DNA of 64,000 nucleotides from assembly GCA_000328365.1 (NCBI GenBank), contig KB295285.1:108795-172794 (forward strand), given 5' to 3'. The notes under the pieces are model-generated. The model saw only the letters and a list, made by a program, of their open reading frames with translations. It ran no database searches and was not told the origin of the DNA. How positions within the stretch are numbered: the first letter of the stretch is position 1; each line of letters starts with the position of its first letter. A program made the translations under genes and the position numbers. This DNA comes from Capitella teleta (taxonomy: Eukaryota; Annelida; Polychaeta; Capitellidae). Positions 22,501 to 37,500 of this stretch are shown one piece after another.

Positions 22501-25500
22501 TGGACTCTTGGTCGTTGAGAAAGAGCTCCAACATGAACCACGTGGCATTCTCAGGCACCTGAGAGGAACAAAGCAGAATTCATACCCACATTCGCAGCAG
22601 AGCTTCTTACATTATCATTGACCAGGCTTATCTGCAGGGGACATAGGTTCTGCTTCGCCGCACAGCTCACTTTGCCCACTGTGGTCACCAGCTGGTCAAT
22701 CAGGTCAACTCGCTCAGACCGAGTTTCCAATGAGTCTTTGGCGACCACCGCTCGCCAGTAGACTTCCAGGTCGTCATAAGAGGCGTCCGTGCGTTGGATG
22801 GTCAGCTCAAGGGGCGAGTCTTCATACGCAGTTGCTTTAGAATCGGATTCCGCGAATCCGACGAATCCATTCCACAAGTCATTGCGAGCGATCACCACTT
22901 CAGCGTAACCCTGCAGGTATTGAGCGTTGTAATATTGTGATGGGAGGGTTGGGTGGGAGACTCACCTTGCGACCGCTATCCGTTTCAGGTTCAGCTACTC
23001 TAGCTCCTTCAGTCAACGATGTGACGTACACATAGATATATTCGTCGTTTTCGGGGTACACATCATCCAGAATGTACAGCGTTAACAATTTCTCGGTGTC
23101 ATCTTCCTGCAGTACAAATGGATTCCAGACGTGTTTATTCATCTTTGGATGCAACATACCTCCAGCAATATCGTGGCGTCCAGTGGGCTGTAGTCCTGAC
23201 CACTCAGCGCTCTGAGCTCAATGTTTCTGTTTGCTAGAACTTGACCGATCGTCTGGTTGCTACCCCCCGGGGTCTGATCGATGAGGCCTTCCCACTGCTC
23301 ATTTCCCCCGACGGTCCTGACCTGCACAGCGATGCTACCGAGAGAGCCACCTGCAAGCAAAAAGTACTAACGACGCCACAAAGACCTTCACACTGATGAG
23401 TCCGACCTGTTCTCCTCACGACCAGATTCACACTGCCCGGTTCCTGCGCCCTGTCGCCGGCAGCACCTGGTTCGTAATCAACTTGGATGCTGATGACGCC
23501 GTACGGATCATTATTCCTCAATATGGTCACCGTAGACGTCGAGTAGATGTCACTCAGCCGAGGGGAGAGATCTGCAAATTAGTATGAGATTACTAAAACA
23601 TAAAAGAGGTGTACGCTGAGTTTGTGTCAATGCGAAATGATCTATGCTCACTTCCTTCCGCGTTGACCTCACTGCGACACCCCTCGACATATACCAGAAA
23701 TATGACGAGAATCTTATACATGTCACATGGTATCCTACTGTCGTGTACATAATGCGCCTTCTCTGTTGATTCCGCGTAACTCAAACAGCTGGCGAGGGCA
23801 GGTTAGGTTCAATATGCTAATCAGCTCTGCACATCTGGCTGCGTAGCCCCAAATAGTAAAATCAATGAATTTGATCGATTCACCCTCATTTTGGGTAGCA
23901 TCATTTTGGCTGAAGTGATAATTCACCTTTAGCAACAGGTTTTCCATAATTTGATAATAATACATAAAAAGTAGCCTAGGAATCAGGATTACATGTGTTA
24001 CGTGCGCTATGAACAATGAACATGCATCATCATTATGTTCAGGCATTTAAAGCTAAGAAATGGACTGGGCTATTCCTGCTAAGAAATTCGGAATTCGTTG
24101 GCGCTGATTTCTGTTCAAGACATAGAACTCTCGACATAACTGATCACTTGCAAACACTCAACGTGACCAACGACTGAATTTGGTTTACCATTGCATCACA
24201 TAATTATAAAAATGAGACTCATTGGTTATTTGGCATGAGTTTGATGACCTTTAAATCAATTCAATAACGCTGGTTAAAAGGTGGTTTGGGAAATATCATT
24301 TATTGTACACCACGGACAATATCGATCGTTTGAATTCGACAGGTTTGTACCATATTCGGTGTTTTTTTTTCTTCCGGATTTTACCCAAAGCCACCGAAAC
24401 AATTATTATCACGGTCTGATAAAATTGAAAACTTCCTCCTTTTTCTCCTCTCGACGAAGAGGGAAGAAAAGTCAAATACTAAACAATGATGTATAAGGAT
24501 GTACACCCAGTAGAATGGGATCACTGGAGATTTGAGTGCGCCGAGGTCAATTTGTTTCTTTAGGAACACGAGCTGTTAACGAGTGCTTCACGAAAAAAAA
24601 AAAAAAAAAAGCCCCTGAACTTTGCAATCCGAGTCAATATATATAGGTTGAGCTTTCAAAGAAATTTTGGTAGAGACTTATCATTTATCGGTGTGTTGTG
24701 GTAAATGGCACACGTGTTCATGTGTATAATGTTTTCATTGAAGTTGTCAACATGAATTAATTAAGGCAGCCAACATGCTCTCCACTGTTTACCTTGTAAG
24801 CGTTGTGGCTTTCACTTTAGCGATCGGGTATGCTTTCCAATTAAAAGTGTTCGGTGATGTCGTCCACAAGTCGAAAAGTGATACTCATAACCAACGGTAT
24901 ACGTACGTGGCTTCAGAAACATTCAAGAAGGTGACCTTGAGTTCGCGAACTGCCCACAACTGACCCCTGACATGAAGTGCGAGTGGACATTCTGACGCAG
25001 CCACAGCCACTTGACCGCAGGTGATGTGGTCATCTTAATTCTGTCTATTTTCGAACCACACCATATCACTCCCTACTCGCCACCCTCCGAATCAAAAGTG
25101 GATGATTTTATTCTCCCTCCCAAACGTAGAACAAACACCATAGCTCGAGAAATTTCTGGAAAAATTTAAATGTCTCAATATGTACACAGAGGACGCTGAT
25201 ATCAATCACTCGGCAGATGCCTTCCAGTGCGAAATTCATCCCGAATACAGGCCAAAACTTCAATTCGATTTCAATTACATTGGGGACAAAACTGACGGTG
25301 TTCTATGGATAGTCAGTAACTGCGGAGATACAAGCAGGTGAAATTAACGAGCGGGTGGCAAAGAGATCTGTCGTGCGTTACGTAAGAGGTCAATGACTGG
25401 GCCTTGTATGAATTCGGCGTCCACTGAACTCTTGGATACGATTAGATCTGCTGTCCTGTGTTCCGTCGCTCCCTCTTCCCTATGAACCGCCGATTGAGCA

Positions 25501-28500
25501 TGTGTCCGAATGAGCTGCTTCATAGGACACAATTTAGACATTATTTTATTTTCGAAATAATATTATTTCATTGTGTGACAAAGGCAAGAGTGTGTGCTCT
25601 GCGCTGACTCACTTTATCTTTTTATCCAAGGATGTGTTATGATGTGAGTTTATAATTATTGCTTCTATTAGTAATTGCATAATACTATAAAACTATTATG
25701 TATTTTAGTTCAAACCGATTTGATAATAAACGAGATAATAATATTCAAGTACAATTTGATAATAATACCGTTTGATAATAAACGAGTCTATACACACCAT
25801 CCTTTGATTCCTTGGGAAAAGAGTAGCCTCCAATATGATTTACAGACTTGTCATTTACCATAAAATACTTTTTCTTCGGGCGAATTTACAATTTCATTCA
25901 GCCCTAACTTCTTTAATTGATAATGTAAATGATACCAAAACCCTTTCTCCGCACTGCGGCTTGTCAAAAATGACCATGGTTTGATTGTATTGAGACCCTA
26001 AAATGACACTATTTTGTGGTTTTCATAGCAAGCACATTGCGTTAATGCGGCATCTTGCAGAACAACTTCTCACAGAAGGTCTCCCAAGCAAATGAAAGCA
26101 TTTTTTCTTCCAGGATCCTCCTGTAGCACACTTGGCTTAGGGTGCCACCCAGAAAAACAATTGGACATTTTGCACGGTGATGGAAAGCTGCCCAAATTGT
26201 TGGTCGACCACCGCCGGATTGCACTCTGGCCTGGGCACACATCCCAGGATATAATTCATGTTTGTACCGCCGCACACGGTTACTGCCATATCTTGCATGT
26301 ACAAATCAAAACGGGCCGCATCCCCGAATACAACATGCTGCCGTTGGGCATCCTGGATTCGGAGGTGGGTCCACGTGACCCTGTAGACCTAGCTGTTAAC
26401 TCCTTATAATTTAGATGACAGGACTTGGCGGGAATATCTAAGTGAGGAGGATATCTGGCGTGGAACATCATTGTGAGCAGAAGTGTGCGAGTTTGGTGTT
26501 TTTACCCAACCCAAGTACCGGTACTTTATTTTCTGTTAATCCAATATTTCTGTATATAATTAACATTGTCCATTATGTTTGTTTCGCTGCCTTGTCATTT
26601 TGAGCGTTGATCAAAGGATGACTCACATCTTACACTGATGTCGTGCATAATATTATTTACTTGAATAATATACAGAGCTCAAGGTGCCAGGTGTGATTCT
26701 TAGATTTAAAACTGTTAGTTGTCTAATGGTTTTTTGGCTCATAATCATATACAAGCGTCTTATAGACAGAATACGCCGAAACAAGTGACGATCGTTGTCA
26801 ATAACTGGATTGCGGACACGCTTAAGAGTTCCAAAATAAGTCACATGTACAGCGAAATAATTCATGCATCTTTTCTGAATCGAATGTGTGCAATTGTTAG
26901 TTTTGTAAGTTTTAAGTGTTTAGGCTTCAAATTTTGAAAATGCATGTGCTGAATAATGGAAGGAAACTGACTTTGGTTCAAATCTGTCGGCAGTTTCGTG
27001 ACTGAAGTGAAATTCACGAAGAACGTTTCGTCTTCTTCGGGTTCGGCATCTCTCAGTATCTGCATTCACCAAAAGACAATTGACCCCTCGAACATTTCAA
27101 AGGTCAGGATGATAATTTCCCTACCTGGATAAAAATATTGGAGGTAACCTCCCCTGCATCCAAGGTCAAGGCTCCATTCCGGATCTCCTTATAATCCACT
27201 CCTGCTGTGGCGGATCCACTGAACGTCCTGTATCTGATCTGAATGCTATCTTCTGATCCGTATGCCCTCCACACTTCGAGACTGATCTGTCAGCGGAATA
27301 TTATTCAACCATCAAAATAAATAAACATGATTGGAACAGTTGAGCGAATGTTGTGGGAGAAACAGCAGCCAACCTCAACGTCACGGTCGTTCTTCTCCTG
27401 CACGGTCATTTCTCTGGAGTCGAGCGCAAACTGAATGACCCCATATGGGTCAATACGGCACACGGTGCTCTCAGAACGTAGTCTCGCTCCACCAGGCACC
27501 GACGCAGAGGGAACACTGGGAAGGAACACGTGGAAGAGCTCTGGGGTATCCACGGAGGGGGTCAGCTGAAAGGTCAAGCAGAAAGCAGAGTGGGCTAACA
27601 GTGGGTGGATCTGACGCCGCTCACTTTGACGGAGAAGACTGATTTGTCCTGCGCATTGAGCACTCTGACGTTGCCGTTCTCTGGTTGGATGTGTCCCCTG
27701 CTGAAGCCAACCGGTTGGTCGACCTGAGGCAGAGCGCCCTGCCACTCCACGTCCACCACCCCATAAGAACCCCAACGCTCAATGCTCACGTCCGCATACC
27801 CCGAAGCTGCAGTGAGAATCAACTGACTCTCTGGGGTCAATAGCAACACCCACCTTCATTGACTGCTATGACAGTCGACTGGAAGCCTACTTCGCTGTTG
27901 GCTGCGTGCTGCGGAACGGTCACCTTGGCGATCTTCTTATCTGGGATGATGTCCGGTGCAGTGGTCACTGAATGAACGTTTTCTGAGTGTGTTAATTCTT
28001 CAACATGACCCACCTCCAACTCCAATGAAGTTCGCTTCGCTGAGGCTGATTGTGAAGGTGGAGCCAAGGGAAAGATAGACCGGCGTCTCGATGTCCACGG
28101 TAAAGATCGCCTCCTGCTGCCCGTCATTGAAGAGTACGGACCCAGATTTTGGTACGTACGATATTCCGACCTGTGCCTGCGTGCATGTCAGCATGGGTTT
28201 TACATTTCATCTTGTGGAAATTGATGATAGCAAAATAATATAATTACATGATAATAAGTGTTGTCAAAACGAAGGGAAGTTGTCTGCCAACGGTGAGAAG
28301 GCTGTGATGAAAATGAAGATAATGATAATAAAAAATAATAGATAATGTTTGTGTAGATATAAAGAAACAAATTAAAAAAATAAATGCAAAATTGGATAAG
28401 TGACAAAAAATATTAGGACGAAAAAAAAAGAAAAAAAACAACAGAAATGTAGGTATTCAATCAGTAAGTATATGTATTATAGCTAGTACATGTAAATCAA

Positions 28501-31500
28501 TACATATACATTAATCGTGTCAGACCTGATCGTAGACCACCCCAAAGTTGAGCCTAACTCGCCCAAAACTGCCATAGAAACGAGTGATGTTGAGTTGAAT
28601 CTGACGCTGAAGATTAATGGGGTCAACGAGTACACTCTGCCAGAGAGAGTCGATGCCAAAACGGCCATGGGGGTTGTCATTGTACCTGGAGAAGAGTAAC
28701 ATGATTCAGTAGAGGAGATGGAAGAGGAGGAGGTGGATGACTTACGGCACAGTGAACGAGGCGGTGGTTGCGTGCGCATCCAACTCGGCTCCTCCCCCAA
28801 CAGACGTCAGGACCACTGTGAATGTCTCGTCTAGCTCAGGAACATCATCAGCGATGAGGTTGAAGAGAATGACCCCCTCACGACTCCCATCCACAATGGT
28901 CGCCTGCCCGGACACGGGGTCAACGTCGCTGGCCTCATCAGGGTTGGGACTGACCACTGACCAGGACACCTGCAATTCACCTCATTAGTTCACGCAATGC
29001 ACCTTCATATTGGCCGAGCGACCCACACCACACAGCGTCTGGAGTTTCTAATTCAATGAAACAGGCAAATATCACACACACCGATCGAAATGATGAATTC
29101 ATAATGAGGGATTACTATTATAAATGACAACAGCAACATCCGATTGAGTTTGCGTCCTGGCTGATTTTTCATTTGTATAAGCAATATTTTCCCCACTGAC
29201 TCAACAAATACAGAGGTCTCATTTTGTCATCCCCATTATTTTTCTCTAGCATCACCGCGAGTCTGCATCATAACGCAACCGATTATATAACGAATGCTCA
29301 CTGATAACACGCACATACTTCATCAAGTGCACTCGAGTATATACTGTGATTCACCACCACCACAACAACAACTACTGCACGTAATGATCGTGTTGAGATA
29401 TCCATCAGGAGATGCGTTATGACTGACTTCAGAACACCCGCCTTCAATTTCTCTAGAAAGACCAGCTTCCCTTAATTATATCAGATATGTGTATCAATTA
29501 CGTTCTTTTGCCAACTCTTCTTTGTATATATTTCGACGAGCTGATAGTTAGGCTTGATAATGCTCCTGAATGTCACCTTGAACAACATTTTGTTCACCGG
29601 AAAATTAAGCTATGCTAATGATGTGGCTTTATTTACGATGAAAGGACTTTATTATTATCGATTATTAAACTTTTTATTAATCCGTATGATTAATGAAAAT
29701 ATAGATGGCCTAAATTATAGCAATTCATGAGGCTAATTTAACAGAAACTTGCCTCGTAATGTCGAGACAGATTCACGGAGGACATACATATGCACAACGC
29801 TTCTAGATTGCTCACAAGTTGTGAAAACTGTTCTGGTCTTGAAGTGTGCATACTGTTTTGAGCTAACTGATTAAAAACGCAGCCGATGTGTGAATGCAAG
29901 AGTACCTGCACGTCTCCTATTGTTCCTTCAGTTCTGAAGATGGGGAACGACAGCTGGACGGATGCGCTGTCCGTTGGTTCGAAAACCCTGACCGAAGCTG
30001 GAGCATCAATGGCCACGATGCCGTTGGGATGGCCGTGCTTCTCAATCTGGAATCCAATGTCAGAAGTGCTGAGAGGCATGCTGCATTATTACTCACAGTG
30101 AGCGTCAGGTTGCCTCCCTTTGAGCCGACCTCTCCGTTGCCAAGCGACGCTGGAAAGCCATCGATGGAGTAAACCATTAGCACATACGTCTTTGCGATCT
30201 CCCAAGCGGTGTACGGCTTCACGTTCAATACGAAGTTCTTCTCTCCCAGTTCGCCATCAGCCCAGACCAGGACGCCCTGAGTGGCCTCTCTGTCCTCCGT
30301 TGAATACACAGACAAGTCATTGGTTTCCTTCAGCACTGCTCTTGGGTTGTTCGGTCCTAGGATCTGCCACTTGACCTGCAAGCATCGTCAAATGACGTCA
30401 CGTAAAGATATGGGAACACCAACCGTCTGCTGCCCCAGTGAGCCTTCGCTCCGCACTATGCTTACAGCAAAGCTCGTTTCCTCAGCCGGGTTCTCCATGC
30501 TCACTGAACTTGGCCCTTTGAACTGGAATTTCCCGTTGGGGTAATCCGATTTAGCGATGGTCACCACGAGTGTCTGCCGCTCTCCCAACTGGACACCACC
30601 TGTGGGAAAATCCAGGTCATTCAGTCCTCAAAGGTCAAAGGTTCACCTTGTGGATTCCTCAGGATGAGCATGAACTGCTCCTCGTACTCTCGGTCAGGGT
30701 CATCCAGTATGGTGATGTCAATAGAGGCAGAAATCTGCCCTGTCTCCATAGTAACCTCCGGCCTGAGGCTGATCAAGTAGTCAGAGCCGAGTTCTGTAGA
30801 TATGTCCTTGGATTCGTATTCAAAAGAGATCAGTCCGTAGTCACCGGGCCCTCTTGTGATGGGGATCATGGCGATGCCTTCGTCTTCGTATGCTAAACAA
30901 CAGAAATGATTCTCCATCAGATTCACAACAGTGCTCCTCACCAATGAAGCCCACAGCTGAGGCGTCAAACTCCACAAATCCTTCTGCGTTATCGGACTTG
31001 TCAATCGTGACCGTCTTGGTCTTCTGGGGTCCAATGCTGGGCCTCATGTCTCTGCTCAGACCGTTAACCTGCGTGTAGTCGTTGTCTCTGTAAGTCAAAT
31101 CACACCATACAATAGTTGGCTACTGCTAATACAATATATAATCATCCACTGAGTAACCACCATAGATGAATAAAACTTCAAAGGAACTGACGTTGGGTAG
31201 AGAAGCTCCACTCTGGTCAGGTTGATGTAGAATTCTTCGGGATGCTCTGCAATCATGTCGTCCAAAATGTCAACCCGGAAATCTAGTTCAGTCTGAAGAT
31301 CCAGGAATGTGAGATAGTTCTGAGAAGAGGCGACGTAATCTGGATCGAGTCCTGCCACAGAGTGAGCAGATCCGTCATATGTCTCGTAATAAACCCGGAT
31401 GTTTCCACTGCTGCCAAAGTTACGCACAACTGGAATGGAGACCTAAGGACAACGACAAAAAGCAAAAACGATTTCAAATTGAGAAATAATGCTGCAGATG

Positions 31501-34500
31501 ATTTCTACCTGAGCTGATGCCTCATCTACAGTAATCGATGTTGGCTCCTTGAACTGCACCAATCCATGAGGATAGTCGCTGGCTACCATGGTAACGGTGG
31601 CGCTGTTTGCTGCCTGGTTGATGTCAGCACCCCCTGTGGCCGAAGTCAGTTCCAGAGTGAAGTCCTTGCGTTGCTCAGCAATGCTGTCATCTGCTGCCTG
31701 AGAACACAACAACCGTGCAATGAATTGTCTTGTAGAGCCTGGTATTCAAATAATGTTTTACAGAGCAATAGTTATAACCTTTCAGTCATGCTTATAATTA
31801 TGCCCATGAGTACCTGAAGAACGAGCGTTGCAGCCTCCTGTCGGTCGTTGAACTTAACGCTGCCTTGCATGAGCGTGAACGCATTCAGGTCCCTGGGGAC
31901 GATTTGCCATGTGACTGAGATCTCCCCAAAGATGCCCACAGTCCGGCCGAGATTGATGTTGGCCTGACCATTGTACTTGCTGCTCGGTTCCCCAATCAGA
32001 ACGGATCGAGAGTCGCTGAGAATGGAGATGATTCCTCCAGCGGTTGGGTCAGGGAGGATGGTGATGGTGGCGTCAGCGTTGACGGGAGAAATGAGAGCAT
32101 TGTTCGAGGCTGAGACTAGTGAGAGCACAAAGTCTTCGGCTCCTTCGATTTCGTTGTCTTGCTTAGTGGAAATAGCAATGCTTTTTCTGCTGTCACCCTG
32201 CGCAATAGATTGATTAAAATAGGTGTTTTACTGCTGCTTTGTAAGGACATTATTCCTTAGGATTAAACTCACCGATTTGAAAGAGACAATGCCGCTGAGC
32301 GGAGGCTGGAAGTCGTTGCCAGCTTCAGCATTGAGCCGCCACTGTACTGTGACGTCACCAGCAGTACCGACACGGATGATATCAAAAGTGACCACAGCAG
32401 CGGGGTCTCCATTGTAAGTAGCCTCACGAATGGACTTCTGCAACAATAACAATAAATGGTGACAACATTTAATGAAGACGAGTTAACAAGCAACGTACTT
32501 GAGCCTCCAAGAAGGAGAAGACGCCGTTTGGAGAGTCATTTCTTATGATACCTACTCTAACACTGGTGTCTGTCCCCAGCCCAGCTCCTCCAGAGGTCAC
32601 TGCCAATAAATGTACATCAAAAGTTTCCAGATTCTCAGCCAGAGCATCGTCAGTGATCTCTAGGATAATATCTGCATCAAATTGACCGTCAGCAAAAGTG
32701 ATGGTCCCTCCCGAAGGTTGAAAGTCATCAGTGTCAGCTTCGCGAGGGATTGTCTGCCAGGATACTGCTATCGCCCCAAACGAGGCAACACTGCGTGACA
32801 CTTTCAAACTGACACTTGGTTGGCCTTCATAGACGTCAATTCTGTTTTCTTGGTTCTGTAAAGGAGAATACGATCGAAATCTTGGAGCAGCTTTTGTGAC
32901 CTACCCTGACAACATTGAACTGGACAATGCCTTGGGCATTGTCATTCTCTAAGATTGTGATCACAGCAATGTTGCCAGGATTGCGAATACTGGGTAAGGA
33001 GCCTTCTTCGCCGTCTTCGCCCACCAACTGCACAGCCGTCAAATTAACCCAGAACATTTCGTCGATCTCCGGTATGGAGTCCTTCATAATTAATGCATTG
33101 CATAATGGCTAAAATTTGCTTTACTCACTTGAAGAATGGGAATTTGCACTGTGGCTCTGTAAACGTTATTCTCCATGTCCACATAAGATTGCGAAGCCAC
33201 GTAATCTTGACCTGATATTGCCTGGGATGCCACTGGCAGACTGACAGATCGTGTTGTCCTGTGATGGAATTGAGTTCATTCGATGACACTTCACGGCAAT
33301 TAATTAAAGCAGCACTCACGCATATGATATTCGTAAATGACCCCTCGCTCCTTGTCGCCTTACAATGCCCAGTGAAACAGACGAATCACTGAACTCCAGT
33401 TCATCGACAGTATATGAACTCTTTTCCCAAGCCACGACACCGTACGGGGAATCGTTTGCCAAGACTGTCAACTTGGCGACGTTCCTGCCACCAATGGTTG
33501 CACCCCTTTTGCCAAGCCCTGTACCTGATTCCACAACTTCCAGAAGTGTTATGAGCGATGTCTCATCAGACTCAGGCTCTGCATCGTCCTTGATAGAAAT
33601 CGTGACGGTGGCCACGCTCTGCTGGTCTGCAAACTCAATCTGAGAAAGCGAGGGTCGACTTTCAAGTATATTATAATGAGAGTCGCTGCTTACCATTCCT
33701 GATATAGGGGAGATGTCGTAGATCCCTTGATGAGCTCCGGATGCCGCCCATCGAACCACAACTCTGCCACTGAGACCTCTCTGCCTCACGACGTTCAGCT
33801 GCACTACATTCACCTGACCAACAACTTCCTCCTCTCGCTTGTCCAGAGAATCCTGTTATTAGAATGTTAATCAATGATCCCGACCAACACCACTGATATC
33901 TCACTTGCGCAAATTGAATGACACCATGACCGTCATCATTGGACAATATTCTGACTGTGACCTCTCGGCTGACCCCAATCTCAGCCCCACCCTTAGGGTC
34001 CCGCAACCCCACACGGAATGACTCTGTGTTCTCTGGCATAATATCATCTAGGAGGGGCACCGATACATCCAACTGCGTCTGGCCTGGGCCCATGGTCAGC
34101 CTTGTGGTTCTGGAAACCAAATGTAGACAGGTCTAAAATTGGATGAGCTTCGCCTACCTGCTCACAAAGTCAGTTTGTGATGTGTCTAGGCGATCCACCT
34201 GATAGACATGTGCATAGAAGCGAGATGCGTTGGGCAGAGGTGCTTCCAGCATATTAATGAGTTGGTTGTCCGTGACCATTGGATACAAGTCTACTGCAGG
34301 ATAAGATGAGCATGTTCGGTTGAACAAACCCTGGCTGGTGTCCCAAAGAAAGACTTCTGAATGACGGTCTTGATTAGCAATGACCAGGAACGCTGAATAG
34401 TGAGATCCAGATATAATGCAATTAAGTAAGAAGACTGACAAAGTAAAAGATGGCTCACTTAGTCCAGAGGGCATTCTGAAAGCGTGTAAGTTGTGCAGAA

Positions 34501-37500
34501 AATCGGTGAACAGGCTCTGTGTCAACATGAACATGCTGTCAATTTCATTCCATGTGTAGATCTCAGCCCTTTGACCCCTGTCGCCGTAGTTGTCAATTCC
34601 GTTTCCAAGGACTAGGTACTGCGTGCTGTCACTAATAAAAGTGTCCATTGCTCTGATGCCCTTGGTGTCAATTTGTTGATGAATGATCAGATGTGAGTCT
34701 GAGTCCATTTTATAGACAATCGATCTGTGAATAAAACATATAGATTTACGTAGACAGCCGTTCGGCATGTTTACTTGACTTCATAAGTGCGTGACACTGA
34801 ATCGTAGTAATTGCCAATAACCACAAAAGTCTCAGTGGATGTTGTCAGCGCGATCACACACATAGCCCCCTCTGTCTGCAAGTATTGCACGGGAAGAGTG
34901 GAGAACCTTTGATTGCTGGCTTCCCATCTGTAGAGGTCAGATGTGATGGTCGTCAGCTCATTGTTATCTTTGTAATTGGTCAGTAGCAGAAAGTGGTCGT
35001 TCCGGTGGCTAAAATATGCAACATCGCTGGCGGCTTGTGTGATAAAATCTTGAATCTAAAATGGACACACGCGCATTTGCTGGTCGCTGTACATGATGCA
35101 GTATACATACCACATACAGGGTGCCATCATCCAAGACCCAGTAGAGTCGCGATTTTGCCGTGTACCTCCCGTACGAACCATAGTTTGTGATTACCAAGTA
35201 GGAGCGCCCATCAATTGTAAAATATTCTGCTGAACTAGCTCCGTCAGTTTCAATGGTCTTTAATCAAGCATTGAGTATACACATGTGGACATATTTCCAA
35301 CTGCTGACCTGTACAAAGACAAGTGATCCCTGCCATCGATAGAGCATTGATGGGTTGGTGTCATCAGTCGATGAAACCACCACATCTCCGTTGCTGCCAA
35401 CAGTTGAAGTCAGAGGACCCACCCACAATGTATTCAAAAGGACAGCGTACGTGTATCCGTTGGCTTCAAAGCTAAACCAATTCGACACCATGACACCGTC
35501 AATCTGGCAAAAAAGGAATAAGCATGGCAATGGTGCAAGGTATGAGCTCACATCTTGTACAAGAGATAATGTAAGGTCCACTCCAGATCGGAATTCGGCA
35601 GAGTCAGGCAGAGTGACCATGTCCACTGCAACCCATCCAAGAGCACCCTGGGTCCTTTCCACGGAAAAATCAACCGTCAGGTCATGCTCTTCGACATCCA
35701 CGCTTGAATCCCTATGTGATGATTTGAGTATGTCATGCACTTGCAGATCCGTGAGGAGCTTACTTGCTGGCTTTGGGATAAATTTCGAGCAGTCCATATG
35801 GGGCGTCATTGCGCTCGATGATGATAGTTCTGCGGTTGAGGTTTCCAAGAACAGCACCACCTTCTGGAGTCATGAGAATGACGTGGAAGACTTCCTTCTC
35901 TTCTGGAAGATCATCAGACACCACAGACAGGTCAATGCTGGTAGAGGCCTGAAACACATATAGTCTTCAAAGTGGGTCGACATTGAGCAAAAAAGTCACC
36001 TCTCTGTCTAGAAAGACAGCCATGCCAGAGGATGGAGTGATGTCGTTGACCTCTCCAATGCCCTCATCTGTCACCACTTGGAATGGCACCCTGACCACAC
36101 CATAGAAGCCAGGGGCTCTGGTCAGTCGCAGAGAAGCTCTGCTGCTAGGGTCGGGCGAGTTTGGTGATGCACTTGCTTCCAGCAGGGTGATATTGAGCTC
36201 TGAGTCAAAATTCACAATGCCATTGGCTTGGTCACTGGCCAGGATCGTCAGGCTGGCTGTTGTGGTGTAACTAGCATGAATGAATTCAAAGATGAGCACA
36301 AATTCACTGACCAGTGCTTGGTTCCCCCAAAGCTAGTCCATTCTTAGGACTTGCAAGAATGATCTCAAACGTCTCATCGGGTTCAGGCGTGTCATCAGGG
36401 AGAATCTCCACTGTGACAATCTTCTCGGACTCTCCAGCAGCAAAGTTTAAATCCTGACCAAATCGAAAAGATTACACATTTGAATGAAAAAGCGGAAAAT
36501 GAATACTCTTGGATCAAAAATGAAATCCTGGCCACTGGTGGCTCCATCTACTGATGTTTGGGCAAAACAGAAGACGGAAACACTTCCAAACGTCCCCTGC
36601 GATCGCTGAATGCGCAATTGAACTTTCAGTGGTTGATCCGTCTCCTGCAACATCAAACTGAAACGAAAGTAAGCGGAGAATTTTTGACAATTATACAGCA
36701 AAGCCAACAAACCTGGAAGACTGAGGGGAGAACCTGACCTCCCCTTGCGTCCCGTCATTGGCAGCTATTGTGACCTGGGCAAGAGTAGCCCTTGGTGCTG
36801 AGAAATATATCAATATATCAATATCAATGAGGATGCCAAAAAGATACACTCACCCAATTTGGGTCTGAATGTACTGTAGCTCGGCTCGATGAGTTCCACC
36901 CGAGTCAGATTGACCAGAAAAACCTCATCAACCTCTGGAATTTCGTCCTCCATCAGCTGAACGTAGATGAGTCCTGAGTTGTCACCGTCAAAGAGAGCAA
37001 TCACACCATTGGACACAGAACGGAAATCAATGTCTGGACTGGCTGGCACCGTGTTCTCTGAGGGAGCTACCAGGTAGCCTCCCTTGACGTCGTAGTGCAC
37101 CTGTATTGTACCTGCATTGCACATTTCACAATATGACCTCAGAAAAGTAGGATTTGCACTAACCGATTGAGCCAAATTTGCGATCTATGGTCAGCTGAAT
37201 GGTGTTTTCACTCTCTGAAGCGGTTCTGTCCAGGCTGGACAGAGCAAAACTGACCACACCATGGGGCTCATTGCCTCCTTCAATAGTCACTACAGCCACT
37301 GCGTTCTGTGGATGAAGTTCTGCTTGACCTGTCTCTCGGACACCGTCAGACTGGACATCAAATAGAATGACTTGGTATTCCTGATTAATTTTGGGTTCAT
37401 TGTCCACCAGGACGTGAAGTTGGATGATGCGTTCAAGCTCGCCCTGTTGAAATGTTTGTGAGTATGTATATGAACCATGAACTCCATATAAACTGACCTC

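Larger units (their letters stand above)
23572..26971 (-). other. ADGRV1: 3.4-kb ADGRV1 intron holding two relics
   Basis: The donor is after 26972 (AACCAAA then GTCAGT) and the acceptor before 23571 (TTTGCAG). Joined, they read LNQ-N-LSPRLSD, matching vertebrate VNWSPRLNLDF. The intron holds a GT10-like relic on the plus strand and a Tc1-type transposase piece on the minus strand; the rest is AT-rich. Confidence 0.8.
22100..34115 (-). other. ADGRV1: ADGRV1 membrane-proximal Calx-beta repeat block
   Basis: Exons here encode a long series of Calx-beta repeats. Each has a hydrophobic strand, a GTIG/GSLG turn, an acidic calcium-site phrase such as DDVPELDE or [10 protein letters not shown], and a closing NDxPxGxFxF phrase. 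Introns are mostly 50-100 bp. The exceptions are 23572-26971 (3.4 kb), an intron of roughly 0.9 kb at about 28.97-29.9 kb and a short AT-rich one near 28.17-28.53 kb. The repeats are extracellular. Confidence 0.85.
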
